Source of the DNA: Tigriopus japonicus
Taxonomy: Eukaryota > Arthropoda > Copepoda > Harpacticoida > Harpacticidae
Reading direction: 5' to 3'
Length of the DNA stretch: 64,000 nucleotides
Assembly: GCA_010645155.1 (NCBI GenBank)
Contig: CM021312.1
Coordinates: 12,845,217-12,909,216 of the forward strand
The notes beneath the pieces were generated by a model. That model was not told where the DNA came from. It did not search any database and was given only the letters and a program-made list of their open reading frames with translations. A program made the translations under genes and the position numbers. How positions within the stretch are numbered: the first letter of the stretch is position 1; every line of letters begins with the position of its first letter. Shown one piece after another: positions 12,314 to 26,600 of the stretch.

Positions 12314-12532
12314 GGTTCGAATCCCGGGCTTGCCGAGTCCTCGTGACCTAAGGAATTAATTTACATGCAGTAGTCACGGCTTTTGACGTCTTAAATGGGT
12401 GAACCGGTGGTCATTCCGGAGGGTAAATGTAACAATTGATGCTTGTTATTTGAGCGGCAATATCCCCACGTGGCAGACATCCGTTATCAGATCGCAACTG
12501 CGAAACCGCGTTCTTACTCCGAAAAAAAAAAA
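12314..12532 (+). mobile_element. 5'-truncated copy of the tRNA-type SINE
   Basis: From GGTTCGAATCCCGGG at 12314 to the A-rich tail at about 12532 the sequence tracks the 3' half of the complete SINE at 50358-50814, with scattered mismatches and small gaps. Shared blocks include CTTGCCGAGTCCT, TACATGCAG.AGTCACGG and GAGCGGCAATATCCCCA. It lacks the 5' tRNA-like head and ends in a run of A. Confidence 0.85.
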
Positions 12533-12788
12533 CTAATGAGCTCGGCTCCCTTTTGTGGTTTAACCCTAGATGAATTAATCAAGGCAAGGATACATATAGG
12601 TCTCCCTGATCAAGGATACCTCAATTTTGACGTCACCAAAAACGCCCTCTAAAAGGGATTATCTAACATAATTCTTAAAACTGATGGCTTCCTAAAGAAC
12701 GTCCTAGAGTGCATTACCTTGTTTGTAACGCATATATCCTTCTTGAAGTTTGATTCTTGGAGCCAATCTAGAAAATACATACAGCCAT

Positions 12789-13055
12789 TAGGTCGGTTGT
12801 TGAGGTAGTTTGGAAGTATAGTCGAAGCACATCTAGAAGCATAAAAGAAGCACATGACACGCAATAGAAATAACCATGCTCGATCAAGTTTCGCTACGTA
12901 AGCTGTGTTTTTCAAAAGCAGCTGCGTTTTTCAATCACAGCTTATGTAGCAAAACTTGATCGAGCATGGTTATTTCTACTGCGCGTCATGTGCTTCTTTT
13001 ATGCTTCTAAATGTGCTTCGACTATACTTTCAAACTACCTCAACAACCGACCTTA
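12789..13055. repeat. Foldback repeat, ~119-bp arms, plus 23-bp duplication
   Basis: The arms 12789-12907 and 12936-13055 are reverse complements at roughly 93% identity, separated by 28 bp. The outer end sequence CTACCTCAACAACCGACCTT is repeated directly just to the right (about 13059-13078), so the right end has a short tandem duplication. No coding content. Confidence 0.85.
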
Positions 13056-14030
13056 TATCTACCTCAACAACCGACCTTGCGTCATCTAGAGGTCACGGAT
13101 CCCCTTACTGTCGCGGCGATCTGCCTGCTTATCTAGAAATGAAGAGTCTGGGGTTGGTCTGTGGTTAAACTTTTTGTAATCAGCATTCTCTTAAGTTTTT
13201 ATTGCAAGATTCAAGTAAGGTAGAGGACTAATTAAACGTGATCTAGTTAGTGTTAAACACTTCAAGTGACCTTCTAGAGTGATCTTAAGGATGATGTTTT
13301 AGCTCGAAATGATTGATATTGAAATGTTTAACTTTGCACCAACCAAATGAATAATGCTTTTGTTAAATGGCTGAAAGTGTTTAATAAACCGTTGCAGAAA
13401 AGATTGCCATTAACAAACACAAAATTAATTTTTTGAACACTCGATGAAAATTGACGAACCGCGACATTGTGAAATTTATATCCTTTTTATTGCATTAGTA
13501 ATTCATCATTTTCATATAACTTGACATGAGGAAATAGCTTGGAATTGATTGTCACTATGAGGGTAGAGGATTAAACGATTGATAACAATGAAAGGGACAT
13601 TATTGGTGGGATCTAGAAGAACTTGTGGTGGTGATTGTCAAAAGAGAGAGAACGGCCTCCAAACCTCTTTTCTCATCTCAAAGTTGGCGCCAAAGTGTGC
13701 GCACGTCATCTCGTACGTATACGACAAAGTTTCAATTTCAAAGTGCATTCCAAAATATGAGCAACACGGGAAGTAAAGAAATTCAAATTTCATTTATATA
13801 CTTATCATCAGGGGGAAAGCAATTGACTAGTTGCGTTTTTGGTACTTGCAAGTCATCTCCACAAAACTCGAGGCATCAAGGAACTCGCTTCGTTTGAACA
13901 GGATGAATCTTTGAAGAGGAGTAAAATATCACAAACACGATTCTACAAACACTTGTTGTTATTGATCAGACTGCTTCCGAGCAAAGATCCCATGGATCAC
14001 CGAGGACGAAGCAGCCTGAATTGGCCAAGA

Positions 14031-17000
14031 TCAAATCCAATCCGTTCGGTAGTCGTCGTCCTCAAAGGTCCGTCTTCTCACCAAAGTGGGAGGTTTACTC
14101 GGAATGGGCGGTAAGTTCCGACCCAAAGAATTGGACCGACCGAAATGGGCCAATGAGGGGAGTTTCCGTTGTCCTGGGAACGAGGCTGGTGGATGCAAAG
14201 CGGCGGGACCAGTGCGTCCAAAGCGATCCAGGACCGTGTCCATGGGAGTGCTGAACCCGCTGAAGTTGCCCATGAACGCGGTGGAACCACTGAACTGATT
14301 GGGAAACGGATGAGAAGGCGACCCATTGAGCTTGGGGAAACTGAAGGAACCGCAATTCGGACTGGCAGTGGCAGTGTCGGTGACATGAGGCCTGGAAAAT
14401 GAAACGTTATCAGATTTGGAATGGCCGTTGAATAGAAGTTGATATTATCAATGGAAAAAAAATAATCATTAAAACTATTTGATTTTGTAATGCCTGTGCT
14501 TGCGAACTCATCTCATTCTGATTGTCTCAAGAAATTTTAATTACAAACATTGAGAGCATTGAGGGTTATTTAAGTTTTGTTTAAACACTCTAAAAGCAAA
14601 AAAGAGTTATGTTGAAGCTTATTGTTGGAATTATTTGGTATTAAGAAGGACAATAAATTTGTAGTATAACATGGAGTTTGGATATTATTTGCAACTCATA
14701 TGACCTAATAAAAAGGAGGAGGTTGCGTCAACTCGCCACATCTCTTGGTGCGCTTAACCCTCTTAGATCCAGTGTTACATAGCTGTAATAGTTCAGCTTT
14801 TCATTTATTATGGACCAGTTTTGTACATATACCACGTACCTAGAGTCTCATGAAAAATTCAAAATGAACAATTCAGTTAAATATGTAACACAAGATGATA
14901 GGTACTTAAAATGCAACCTCAACTCAGCTGTCACTTGTGTCTAATAAAAAAGTTATAAGAGCTGATAGGGCGCATGTCAACGCATTTAAGATCTACATAG
15001 AGTATACCAAAATCAAACCAGATTAACGGTCGAAGAGTATATACTCACCCCAGCAACTGTGTTTCTAGCACCGGAGCTGGAACCGTTAGATAGTCAAGGC
15101 CCATTAATCTGTCTGGACTTTGGTACAAACACTAATATGCATCATTCATAAGTTCAGAGTTCCTACCTGAAGGACAACGAGGACGGTTTGTTGAACCGTT
15201 CAGTCAAGTTGTGAAAGGCCATGGAAGCGGTTTGTCCAAAGAGAGAACTGGGCTTGTTTGGCGTGGCTGGCAGCTTTCGGCCCATGGACACCGGATGGGC
15301 CACCTGGTCCACGTGATTTGGCACACGAGAGGGATTCCCCACGTAATTGGGGCCATTTGGTTGGTTCCTGAAATAAAGGAAACAATAACTTTAAAGAATC
15401 TAGATATCAGGTCAGGGCGTAACTAGGGTAGTCCAAAAAAGGCAGAAAAAGCAAGCCAAATTGCAAATAAGCGATTGCATTGTTTTTTGATTGTGGGCTT
15501 CAGAAATGGCATAATCATGCTATACTGGGAGGTTTTATCTTCAAAAGTGGTTCTAAGAGGTTAAATTCTTAATTGTTTTTGCTGATAATAAATCCCCATC
15601 AGTAATTCCAAGTTAAATAAATGCTTCCAGTCTATCTCACATTTACCCTCAATCAAATAGATAAACACACAAAAAATGGAATCTCAACTGAAAATGCAAA
15701 TTCTACGTTTTGCATTTATTGGACAGCTCAAGACAATCTTCTTAATACTAGGTGCCAGAAGTTCTTACCCTATTTGATTGTGAGGATGAGACTGATTCTG
15801 AAGGTGATTCGTCAGGGTTGAAGGCATTTTCGGCGTTTGTGGTAGCTTGCGACCCGTTCCATTTGGTCTCTGTGTTGAGTAGGACGTCTGCTGGTTCCAA
15901 GATTCCATTGGAGCCGGGGGTGGTGGAGGACCAGGTTCGTACCTAGGTGTCATGTTTAAGCATATAAATACAGGCTTTTATGTGGAAAAAAGAGCCAAAC
16001 ATACCCATTGGGTCGTGGAGGATAGTAGGGATCAAAGTTACTGAAGCTGGGGCTTCGCACCGAGGATTGAGTGTAAGGCGCATCTTGGTGACCGTAATCA
16101 TCTGGCCAAGACTGACCCCATCCTCTCCAATTGCCTGGGCCTTCGTCTACATAGCCATATTCATCCTCATACCCGTGTTCTTGGATGGGTGGCATCTTAT
16201 TGACGCTAAAAAACGGGTTAAAATAAGACATGATGAAATCTTTGTTCAATATTCTGCAGGATTATGTGACCAGAGTAGATCAAATGTGGGAGCTAATTGA
16301 CTATATTTGTGTTTCATTTTCGCTGGTGCTCCTATTTTTCAGAATTTTTAGCTACGGATGGGATGGGATAACGATTTCTAGAGGGCGGGTAAGTTCCGAA
16401 AAATGAAGTGGGCAAAAAGATACAAAAATAAATATTTTGATCTTTTTTTTCAGTCGCCTGGTTATTGGGTAATGAACGTTTTTGATCGGTTTTATTTTTG
16501 GTACAAAGTATTTTCTTTTGGTTTTAAGGTCAAAATTTTTTGGTTCGCGTTTCACTTGAATTTTTTTTAATCGGATCAAAATCTCAAAGGAAAAATTAAA
16601 ATGAAACATCTATTTTTTTAAATAAAAGAATTGACATTTTTTTGAAAAAAACCCGACAGTTTTACAAAAGAAAGTTGTGATTTTCTAATAAAAAGATTAA
16701 GCTTTTTCAGGTTTCAAAATGAATTGCAATATCTTTTTAAGTCAAACCTCAAAAAATATGAAATAGTCCGAATAGTCCCAAAATAGGTCTGGTTTTTCTT
16801 TGTAACTTTTTGCAAGAATCGAAGTTTTCAACCATTGCACCTACCAAGTGTGCCATATTTAATACAATAATCCTTAAGAAAGGAAATTTAGCTTACCCGT
16901 GATGGTTCAGAGGTCGTCCCAAAACATCATAATATTCATCTTCAGGGTAGTAGGCATTATTGTCCGGATCATCAAGATTTGTTGGTTGGTCGGTCCCTTG

Positions 17001-20000
17001 GGCATTATTATTGTTCTGCTTATCACTCTCATGAATGTCTTCGTCGTCACTGAAGACTAGAGCATCGGGATCTTCGCCTCGATCAATGGCTTCTTGACGG
17101 AGTTTGGCTCTCTCAATTTCTTTAGCAGCTCGCTCCAACTCTTGAATTTCGGCTTCCTGAACATTTCAAGCGAGAGTGTAAAAAAATCCCGATCAAACTT
17201 AATTTTGGATTTATGGGTTACCTGTTGACGGAGAACTTCAATCTGTCCAAATTTAGTCTTCTTCCAATTATCATAAATGAGAATGCCGCCATAAAGCTTT
17301 CCAACGGTTAGGTGTCCGGTACCAGTTTCTTAAAAGAGAAGCACAAACTTTGGAAAGACTTGAACACTACGTTTTCGAGTCTAGCATGATCAACTTAAGA
17401 TAAGAAATGGGCAAAATGTGTTCGTTCAATTTTATGCCCTAAAGAGAGTTTTGAATATTAATAATATTTTTGTTTTCAGGCATATTTTCTAACATATTTT
17501 TAGCTTGGGGAAAACAATTGTTTAAAGTTTTGAGAAACATGCAAGAACGCCTCAAATTACTAAAATTGTATGAAAATAAGCTTTCTTCTTTTGTTCAAGT
17601 AACTGTAAACATATTTGTCCGCTATGCTCAATTTCGGCCACTTATCTACAGCGCCATCTACCTTTCCAATGGTTCATTCAGACCGTCTAGCTTGGCTGAG
17701 AGTCAGCTGTCACAAGCCCAAACAAGTTTGAACAATATCCAGATTTGGCATCCATTGGCTTATTAAGTACCAGTTATGGAGTCTGGCTGATTAGATGGTT
17801 GGAACAGTACCCAAACAATTTATAAGCTAGCTGAAGATTTTAAGGAACGCACACTAAAAGGGTATTTTTGTGGGAGTCAAGGAGAAACAGTTAAAATCAT
17901 GTGTGTAGAAAATCATAGAAAAATGTTTTGTTTAAAAACCTAATTTTCAAGAAACAAGTTGTGTTATCAGTAGATGGCGGTGATAAACCATTCATTTCAA
18001 AGTTGGTGACGTTTACTCGAAAAAGTCCATTGAGGTGTCAAACACTTTTCAATCTTCAACTTCATTCTGGAGCACAGTGCAAATTTGAGTTGGAGTAGTC
18101 TTTTTTGAATGCCAAAACTATTTGAGATGTTAACGTAATGCTGACTGTTCTTTAAAGTTCTGCCAAAACAGAAAATTTGAGCATCTTTTGAGTGTTTTAA
18201 GCTCATTTTGCCCATCCCTACTTTGTTCAAGATACTTAGCTCATTCTTTCGTTTAACCTAACGCTCATGATAATTCATTCTTTTGGTCAAGTACTTTGTC
18301 TTTGGGGAAGCGTGCTTCAAGCATACTTCTTGAAATGCCGTCTTTCCTTTTTGGGTGTTATTTGAAAGCTCTCACGCTTTTGCAATGACGCTACATGAAT
18401 CTTAGCTCCTACACAAAAGATATTCAACCAAAAATAGATAGATTGGAATCACACTTGAGGTTATTTTGAAAGTATACTTGAGGCATGCCATGGCGCAGAC
18501 AAAACATATGAACTAAATTTATCTTACGTTTCCATGTAGGAACGAGTAGTTCAATCTTTTCTCGTTTAGTATGTGGCCAACATTTGATGATTGTGGTCCT
18601 CAACTCAATATCAGCTTGGTCCATTTCACTCGATTCTCGAACGTTAATCTTGAGGTTCTCTCGGATGAGTGCGAATAAAGTTGTGGTGAAGTTGACCTAA
18701 AACACATAACAGAAGGGTTAGAGATGCTCTATTTTGCGAGAGAAGAGCTTGTCAAAAAGGGCAAGACCGAGCAAAAAGGCTTAGTTGGATCATATTTTCA
18801 GATATCAAAGAGGCATGATTGGTTGAGCAGCCAAAATGTGTTCTTGCTACTAGCATTGAATGGATTGAATGTACACGTTCAAAAAATTCAGGAATCCATA
18901 CCTAGACATTTTTTGTCAATTGATCAAAAAAGAAAATGAAAGAAACAATACAATAATGCGGTCCGGTTTTGGTCTTGTTTGAACTCGGTCCACAATATCA
19001 AAATGGTTTGGAACTTTCCAATCGGACGAGGAAAAATTCGGAAACGATGCGACACAAAAACAATGAATTTTGGGACTTTGATACAAAGGTCGTTTTTGAT
19101 ATTGAAAAGGTTGTAACGCTAAGAACGGAACGCAACTACTAGAAACCATACTGGGAACTGGAATCAAAATGGTTAAAAAGGGTAAATTTGGTTGGTCTTT
19201 GTGAGGAATAAAGTTGTTTTCCCAAGGACATTCTAGGGAACAATTTTTCAGTGAAAGGACCTCTTGATTCATGGAACGAATAGCTTTTCACTATACGGTA
19301 CAATTGTAGGGCAATCACGCAACCTCGCACAGACAATACAGAAAGGATTTTTAAATGAATCTAGGGGTCCTTGACTTTTTTGCAGTGGGTAAAAATGAAA
19401 TACAGATGTTCAAGATCAGGAGCTGGGGTCGAAAAAAATGACCTTCAAGTTGGAAGGAAGCAAATTTGATGGGTAGAAGAGAATTGAAATATTTCGTGAA
19501 CAATATCTCAGAGATATCTGGACCTCTAGATGTTGGACAACTAGCTGCAGTGTTGGTCAAAAAGTGCAAAACAGTTCTGTTTTACCAAACAAAGCAGATA
19601 TTCACCTAACATCCAGTGGCCTAGAAATCTATGATGTTTTTTAATAAACTGTCCCAAGACATTGAAGATTAATTTACACCAAGCTTGATTGAAGAATGCA
19701 ATTCTAATTTTGTACAAGCCCTTTCTAGAATATTGTCTTAGCATTATCTGAGATATGTGAGACTCAGTCACCTTATACGCATCCTAAAATAAAACCAGCA
19801 AAATGTTAATATCATTTGTGTGAAGTTTGCAAATGACATAATGCTGCAAAGAATGTCATGGCTCTTGCACTTAGTTATTTCATTTTTTTATGTGTTGCCT
19901 GACATTTCTTTTTTTTAAGAGTCTCTTTATCTCGCAATGAAAAAAGCCCATAATATTTGCAACTTGAGTTATTTGTAACATGTGAGCCCTTTCATATTTG

Positions 20001-20623
20001 ACAAAGGTTGTTGTTTTTTGTCTTTAATGTTTGCGACCAATTTGGTAGATGGCCTGAAAATAGAGACCCTGTGATAAAGTACTTCACCTAAATGTCTAAA
20101 GCACGTTTTAAAAACTAATGGCTCAGTTTCAAATTCATTTTCTCCACTCATGAACTTTTATAAACAAAATTATCTAGGGTGAAAAAAAGACGCCTGATAT
20201 TGGAAGAAACTTTTGTGTTAAGGCAAAACCTATGTAGTTGGATATTTTTCTATCATGTAATAATTCATCTTTGCCCCAATTCAAACAGGGAATTACTACA
20301 TTACCAGGAAAGGACAGGGAAGTTGTAGGGACAAAAGGGTGAGTGCTTTGTGGGGGAATGCATTTCCAATCTGGGTAGTGTTCAATTCCTACTTACAGGG
20401 TTTATTTGGCAACCGGTTCAATAACCTGACTTCATAATGGCAACAGTAACTCGGAACCAAATGAAAAAAAATCACGCATCCTACCTTGCCCTCCATATCC
20501 ATTGGCATGTTCATTCGTATCAGTTTTTTGTAGGCCATTCGCTCTGGACATTTCTTGCCAAATCCCAATGGAGGATCAATGTCCCGCAACATATTGAACA
20601 CTTCCGTGTAATGAATCTTTCCC
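14031..20623 (-). other. cac: CaV2 C-terminal tail: EF-hand, IQ region and proline-rich RIM-BP sites, exons 25-32
   Basis: Exons 20623-20485, 18696-18528, 17328-17222, 17156-16897, 16205-16005, 15942-15769, 15367-15167, 14391-14031 (residues 1370-1906). Exons 24-25 form the EF-hand-like region ([18 protein letters not shown]). Exon 26 is pre-IQ (DQADIELR). Exon 27 has the IQ-type calmodulin site [20 protein letters not shown]. Exon 28 begins with a short charged helix. The distal tail has RxLPxxP motifs at 15831-15851, 15259-15279 and 14100-14120, plus a near-match RKLPSLA. The protein ends TDWI with TGA at 14031-14033. Confidence 0.93.
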
Positions 20624-23600
20624 CTAAAAAGAAACCAGCAGCTTCATTTGTAGTGGTCCATTCAATGATAGGTTAGTGATTTACTTACGTTCCACTGGGG
20701 TCATAATTGGACCATGTGTTGATAAATTCTCCCAAGTGATGTGAACCCAAAATAGAAGAGTCTCTTGTCAAATAATCAAAGTTGTCCATGATGACGGCCA
20801 CAAATAAGTTGAGCATAATGAAAGAGCACAGGAAGATGAAGGACACAAAGTAGACATAGGTCAAGGAGCTTCCACAGGTTTGCTCCCAAGCAGGTAATCC
20901 GGTAGTCTTGTTGAGTTCAATGGCCAGAGGGTCACATGGCCGACCAGAGGCGGCATCCAGCATGATATCTGGCCAAGCTTCACCAGTTGCACATCTAGAA
21001 AAGGAATCATCAAGTAAACAGGAATATGTAAATATGTAAAGGTCCCTAGAGTAGAATAAGTAACTCTAGAACATTAGAATTTCAAGGTGTTTTTAATGTT
21101 TGATGGGTAGAGCTCTGGTGAGTTTGAAGCTCTCTGCTTGTATACTTGATATCCCGACGGACACAACTCGGCTCATATAAGAACGCGTTAGTACGCGCGG
21201 TCACTCTGGCTTCCTTGCCGACTTGATCACTGCGCTGATTATTATTTGCTCCATAAAGGCTTACCAACCATCAAAAAAGTATTCGTGCTTTTATGTCACA
21301 TGTGAATTTATGAGACTCCTTGGAGTGCGTAAACACCGACGAAAATTGCGACTTCTGTGACCGCTTTGCTTTGAGTGTTTTACGTGTTTTACTTAAGGAG
21401 AAGTACATGTGAAGAGAGGCAAAAAACAAATGACCTAAGACCTATGCCAAAAATATTTTGCCTGACAAACGAAAAACCTTGCTTAAGTCAGGAAATTTGT
21501 TCACGTTCTTTTTTGTTGGTTTATTGTTCATTTGGTTAAATCTTAAGAAGCTTGACGCTTAATTTTCGTCACTTTGACGAATAGAACATCAAAAGAGGCA
21601 GTAAATTGCAGTAATTTCCAAGGTTTCTTTGGTGACAAAACTCACAAAATGATTCAATTTTATCGCACAATTTTTTCATTGGCAATGAAAAAAAGTGGAT
21701 GATGTCTCCAAAATTGCCCCAATTTCATATCGTGTTTAGAAAACGTAAAACTTTGTTAGTCACGAAAAACAAATCATGAAGCTGTTTTTCTCTTTTAATT
21801 TGAAATTTCGTTCAAATTTAAGTTGCAAAAATGTGTCGACAATTTTTTAACTTTTGATTTAGAAAACCTTTCTGCTTACTGATCTTTCTAACTGTTTATA
21901 AAGCGGTGTGCTTACCTGAAGAGAAGCATTAGTGATTGGAAGAAATGTCTAAAGTTATTGTGCCTCTCAATTGACGAGCTAGGATCAATCATGACGGAGC
22001 CAAAGAGTTGCATTCCAACAATGGCATAGATGAAGAACAACATCCCCATGAGCATGCAAACGTAAGGCAAGGCCTGTGAAGGATAGATAAATTATGTCTC
22101 TCGTAACCTCTGCATTTTCAAAATTTTACCTTTAAAGATTGGACGAAAGTGTAAAGAAGAATTCGGACGCTGACACTTCGCCTGAGTAGCTTTATAAGTC
22201 GAGCAGCCCTGAAGAGCTTCAAGAAACCCACTGAGACCATTTTAGTGGCATCAATGATGCTCCCAACCACTGTGATAAAGTCAAAGGTATTCCAGGAGTC
22301 CTTGAAGTAGTTCTGGAAAAGATAATTGGAGCCAATTGGTTGACGAGTTAGGACGCCCTGATTTGGATCACACAATGGACAAAGGTGCCTGTATTGTAAA
22401 GAATAAAGGGATAAATAAAGTCTCATGCAATCAACATGCTTAAGATAACATCATCAGGCTTTAATGATACCAACCTGGATTGGAACATGACCAAAATACA
22501 GAGAAAACAGGTGAATAGACGGACATTGACCACATGAGGGTTGGATCTTGCTTGCTTGAGTGCAAGTCTGTTGATCCAAGGTGAGTCTTGGATGCAATAG
22601 TGAACCTGCACACTCCCATGACCTATTATCTAGCCAATTAAAATGGCATCATAGAGCCAAAGCTTAAAAATGAAGTTCATCTGAACTAGGTTTTGTGTGA
22701 TTAAGTGCCCAAGTTGCGCTAATAGCAAATAAAATAGCCGGTGCGGATGAAATGTTTCCCTCTATACCTCGTCAGCAAATTTGTACATTTGGACAAGCTA
22801 CCAAGACCCTTTCCATGAATTAATATTTTGCATAAGAACAGACGGACCGCTACAAGGCTCGGTAAAGCCTCAAAGGAAAACACAAACCACATTTGTTGTA
22901 TAAAACTTGGACGGGGATCATGAGAACTTGGGACAAAATGGAGTGGTTTTCTATGGTAATGTAGTAGGGCAGGTCTTAGTACAAATTATACCTGTCTTTG
23001 GGGGGTGGTTTCCGATTTGTGGCGCCCCAATCTCTGGATTGGCTCTGAAACGGAATCTGGATGAATGGTGGTTCTTGCGTCATATCAAGGAAGTGAAGTG
23101 ATGATGAGTTTTTTTCTATTGTTGAATCAACTGCGGCTATTCCGGTAATTCAGCCATAGCAGTAAGATATCATCATGCAAGAATAATGGTAAGAAGTGCG
23201 GCAAAATTTGGATCTTTCGTTCTTTTTAAGTGAAATTAGTGTATATACAAGTGTGGTCAATCTGATGTACAATCTGTCCCCCTTTCAGTGTTTGTTCAAA
23301 CGTTACAAGAATATGTTGAATCCTCTTTTCTCCCAAATATTGATTTGGAGGGGGGTTCAAAGTCTAAAAACTTAGATTTTATGGACGTTAATAAACCCTT
23401 CAAGTGAGGACAGTCTGTAGTGCAATGGTTTTAGTTGCGAGAAGCAGAGGGAGGGCAGAGATGCTTGATATTGTCATTCTCAAGTTACTGTAAAAATCTG
23501 AAATCAATTGATAGTATGATGTGAACTGAGAGCAAAAACCGTGTTAATTGGCAATGCAAGAAAAGTATTGCGAAAAGTAGGGATGAACTCATCCATTTTC

Positions 23601-26600
23601 CTTGGAAAGCAACTCACCCGTGGTCCAAAAGACACAAGTTTGAAAATGCATTCCACCGTGAAGAGCAAGGTGAAAACGAGATTGAAATAGCTTAGGATAT
23701 CAGTGAAGTATAAAGGGGCTCCATGGAACTAGAAGAGGGGGAAAAAACGAGAAAACGGATTTGCGTTATCTTCCTTGAGACATATCTTATAGCCTGAAAT
23801 CCCTACCTTGAGCATGAGCAAAATTGTATTGCATACAATGAGCATAAGGATGAAGTTTTCAAATGGCTCAGAAGTGACCAACTTCCAAATGTGGTATCGC
23901 GGTCCCGATGTCTCATCAGGAACATATAGTTCCATTGGCTTGGCTTGAATCGCAAAGTCTATGCATGATTTCTAGAGGGGAAAGTACGAAAGATTAGATA
24001 CCCAACTCACGCAACCTCAAAGAAGCATTGGTGCAAATTTCACCTGGTTCTTGTCCATGTCATCTTGCAGTTCAGCCTCGCCCAGCTCATTGAACGTGAC
24101 GATGATCAAAGCCACAAAAATGTTGACAAAGAAGAATGGGAACACAATGAAGAACACAATATAGAAGATAGACATTTCCACACGAAACCAGGGAATGGGA
24201 CCTTCCTCCTCATAAGTTGAAGACATTGAATCTTGGAGAATCCTATGAAGAAATGTTAAAATTCTGAAGTTCAAAACTTGGTTACATCATGATGATTTGT
24301 TAATGAGCAGAACGTGCGGTTTTCACTCCGAAGAATGCTTAAAGTAGAGCCATTATAGAAAAATGGTATGCTGAACTATTTTTGCTTTTGAAAAAGTCCT
24401 ACACATTTAGTCTTGCACTTATTGGTATTCTTTCTTATGTCTTTTCTATCCATGTGAAGCCACCGGGTTCCAAGTGAGATCAGGCAATCTAATGTGCGAA
24501 CTCTTTGACTTCTAGTGGCTCTAGTTGAGACTAAGAATGAAGTACTTACGCGACCCATCCTTCCGATGTTTGGACCGCAAACAAGGTGAGCATGGCCATG
24601 AAGCAGTTGTCGTAATGAAAGGATTTCTTTTCCCAGTTCCGCTCCATGACCAAAGGAGGCAAATGACGGTCTTCGAAAATGTAGAAATAACCTTGGCACT
24701 CTTCGGGGGTTCCCTTGCTCTCATCGGTGCAATAGAAGAATTTTCCATTGAACAATTGCACTCCGACAACAGCAAAGATAAACTGGAATTAGCATAAAAA
24801 TGCAATAACATCCCCAAAAACATGCAAATCAATGGTTTGGCACGTACTTGGAAAAGTATATAAACAACGAGGATATTGAATACATTTTTGAGCGATATCA
24901 CCACACAGTCAAAAACAGCCTTTAGCTGAGGGATTCGATTGATTGTCTTCAATGGACGTAGGACTCGCAAGAGCTTCAAGGATTTCAAACGTTGGCCAGT
25001 GGGCGTGCCCCTATATTTAGGAAAGTAGTACTTCCATAAACATTTGAAGAGAGAAAAATATAGCTTTTTTTTAAAGATCACTACTAACGCAATTGTGTGG
25101 TAGAAGGAGATCAAGGCACAAGTGACAACGGTGATGTCCATGAAATTCCAAAAATCCCGCATATAAGCACCAGGATGGAGAATGAATCCCAGGTCCAGAA
25201 TTTTGAGCGAGCACTCCAGGGTGAAGATGGCAGTAAAAAAGTAATCGGCGTAGCCCATGAATTTATTCCTCGGAGAATCCTCATCCACAGGATCCTCGGA
25301 GGCCAGAGCAATCGAACTCAGCACAATAATGAGCATAATGAACATATCAAACACCTTCTTAGTCACAATCCAATGAACCATGATGCGCAACCTGACGCGA
25401 AGAAAGTTTAAAAAAAGAGTTGTTGGATGAACCCTGTTTGTATTTAGAAAAAATGTCCACTCACGGATTGGTGGAAGACAGGATGAAGAACGATGAATAG
25501 GGAAGGATTGGACGTTCCTCTTCCTCCTCTTCCTCTTCTTCCGCTTGAAGGGCAGCTCTAGCAGCAGCTTCAGCGGCCCTCTCAAAGGCCATTTCTGCAG
25601 CCCGAATGGGGTCACTAAAACATATTTTATCTATGTAGACCATTTTAAAGAGACCTGGCATTTTTCCATCTACTAGTATACACAATTCATCACACCTTGC
25701 CCAGATGCCCCGTATTGTTACTAAAATGAACTACTCGCCGAAAGAGAATTTAGAGAGCTTAGTTCATTAAGATGAAATTCTATGTAAAAGGTGAAAAGGA
25801 GAAAATGTTATTACAATCTGCGCCATCTTGTGGTAAAATAACTCTGGCTACTTTTGGGGAATGTTTGAGCTCTAAAGTCAGTTTCCATTTAGTAAAAAAT
25901 ACTTAAAATACTTAAAATTCTCTAATTGCCAAAGAGAGACTTTTATAATGAAGGAAGGTTTGACTAGGTTTGGAGAGTTGCACTTGCGGAACAACCTATT
26001 TTTCATCAACAAAACCAAGTCAAAAACATCGCACTTACATTTCCTCTTCGGGCGATTTGTCCTCTTCCTGAACTTTATCCTTATTCAGCAATTGTTCCGC
26101 AGCTTGTTTTTGTCTCTATAAGGAGATGAGGAAAGGGAAGAATTCAAAATTTGGACGTGAGGACAAATGAACCTGGAACCAACCTCTTTTTCTGCCTCCT
26201 CCGCTTCAGTTAAGGCGGCAGCCTGGTCCAAGGAATCGCAAGCAATGGCCAAAAACACATTGAGAAGAGTGTAATCTCCACAAAGTGTCAGCATGACAAA
26301 GTACAAGCTGTAGATGGTGCCTCCGTTAGCTCGACCCCCTTTGGAATTGATGGCCGTGTACATGACCTGGTTCCAATCCTCTCCCGTGAGAATCTAAAAT
26401 AAAATACGTGGAACCATTCACGAGGGATCACCGGTTGAGTGAAACATGATCCATGGAAACATAACGGATTAAGGGCGAGCCTTAAATCCTGGGGACAAAT
26501 TGAATCTTTTTTGTTTTACCTGGAAGACGGTGAGAAGAGCCGCCACAATCGTATTGAAATTGGAGGTGGGGGTTCCCTCCGGAAAGTTGAAGGACCCACC

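Larger units (their letters stand above)
10979..14030. other. Intergenic spacer between P450 and channel 3' ends
   Basis: The two genes converge here. It holds the 3' UTR of the P450, a truncated SINE copy (12314-12532), a foldback repeat (12789-13055) and sequence that should include the 3' UTR of the calcium-channel gene on the minus strand. AATAAA-type signals on the minus strand are present near 13486 and 13198, but which one is used cannot be told. No other coding region is recognised. Confidence 0.6.

Noticed and set aside
14078..14402. Several overlapping open frames on both strands in the last CaV2 exon
   Set aside because: Only the frame ending at TGA 14031-14033 continues the channel with a correct acceptor at 14392-14393; the others are shadows of a codon-biased exon.
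24521..25615. 364-codon continuous minus-strand frame taken as one exon
   Set aside because: It runs through channel exons 15-18 with their introns; reading through the introns breaks the conserved channel sequence, while splicing at GT..AG restores it.
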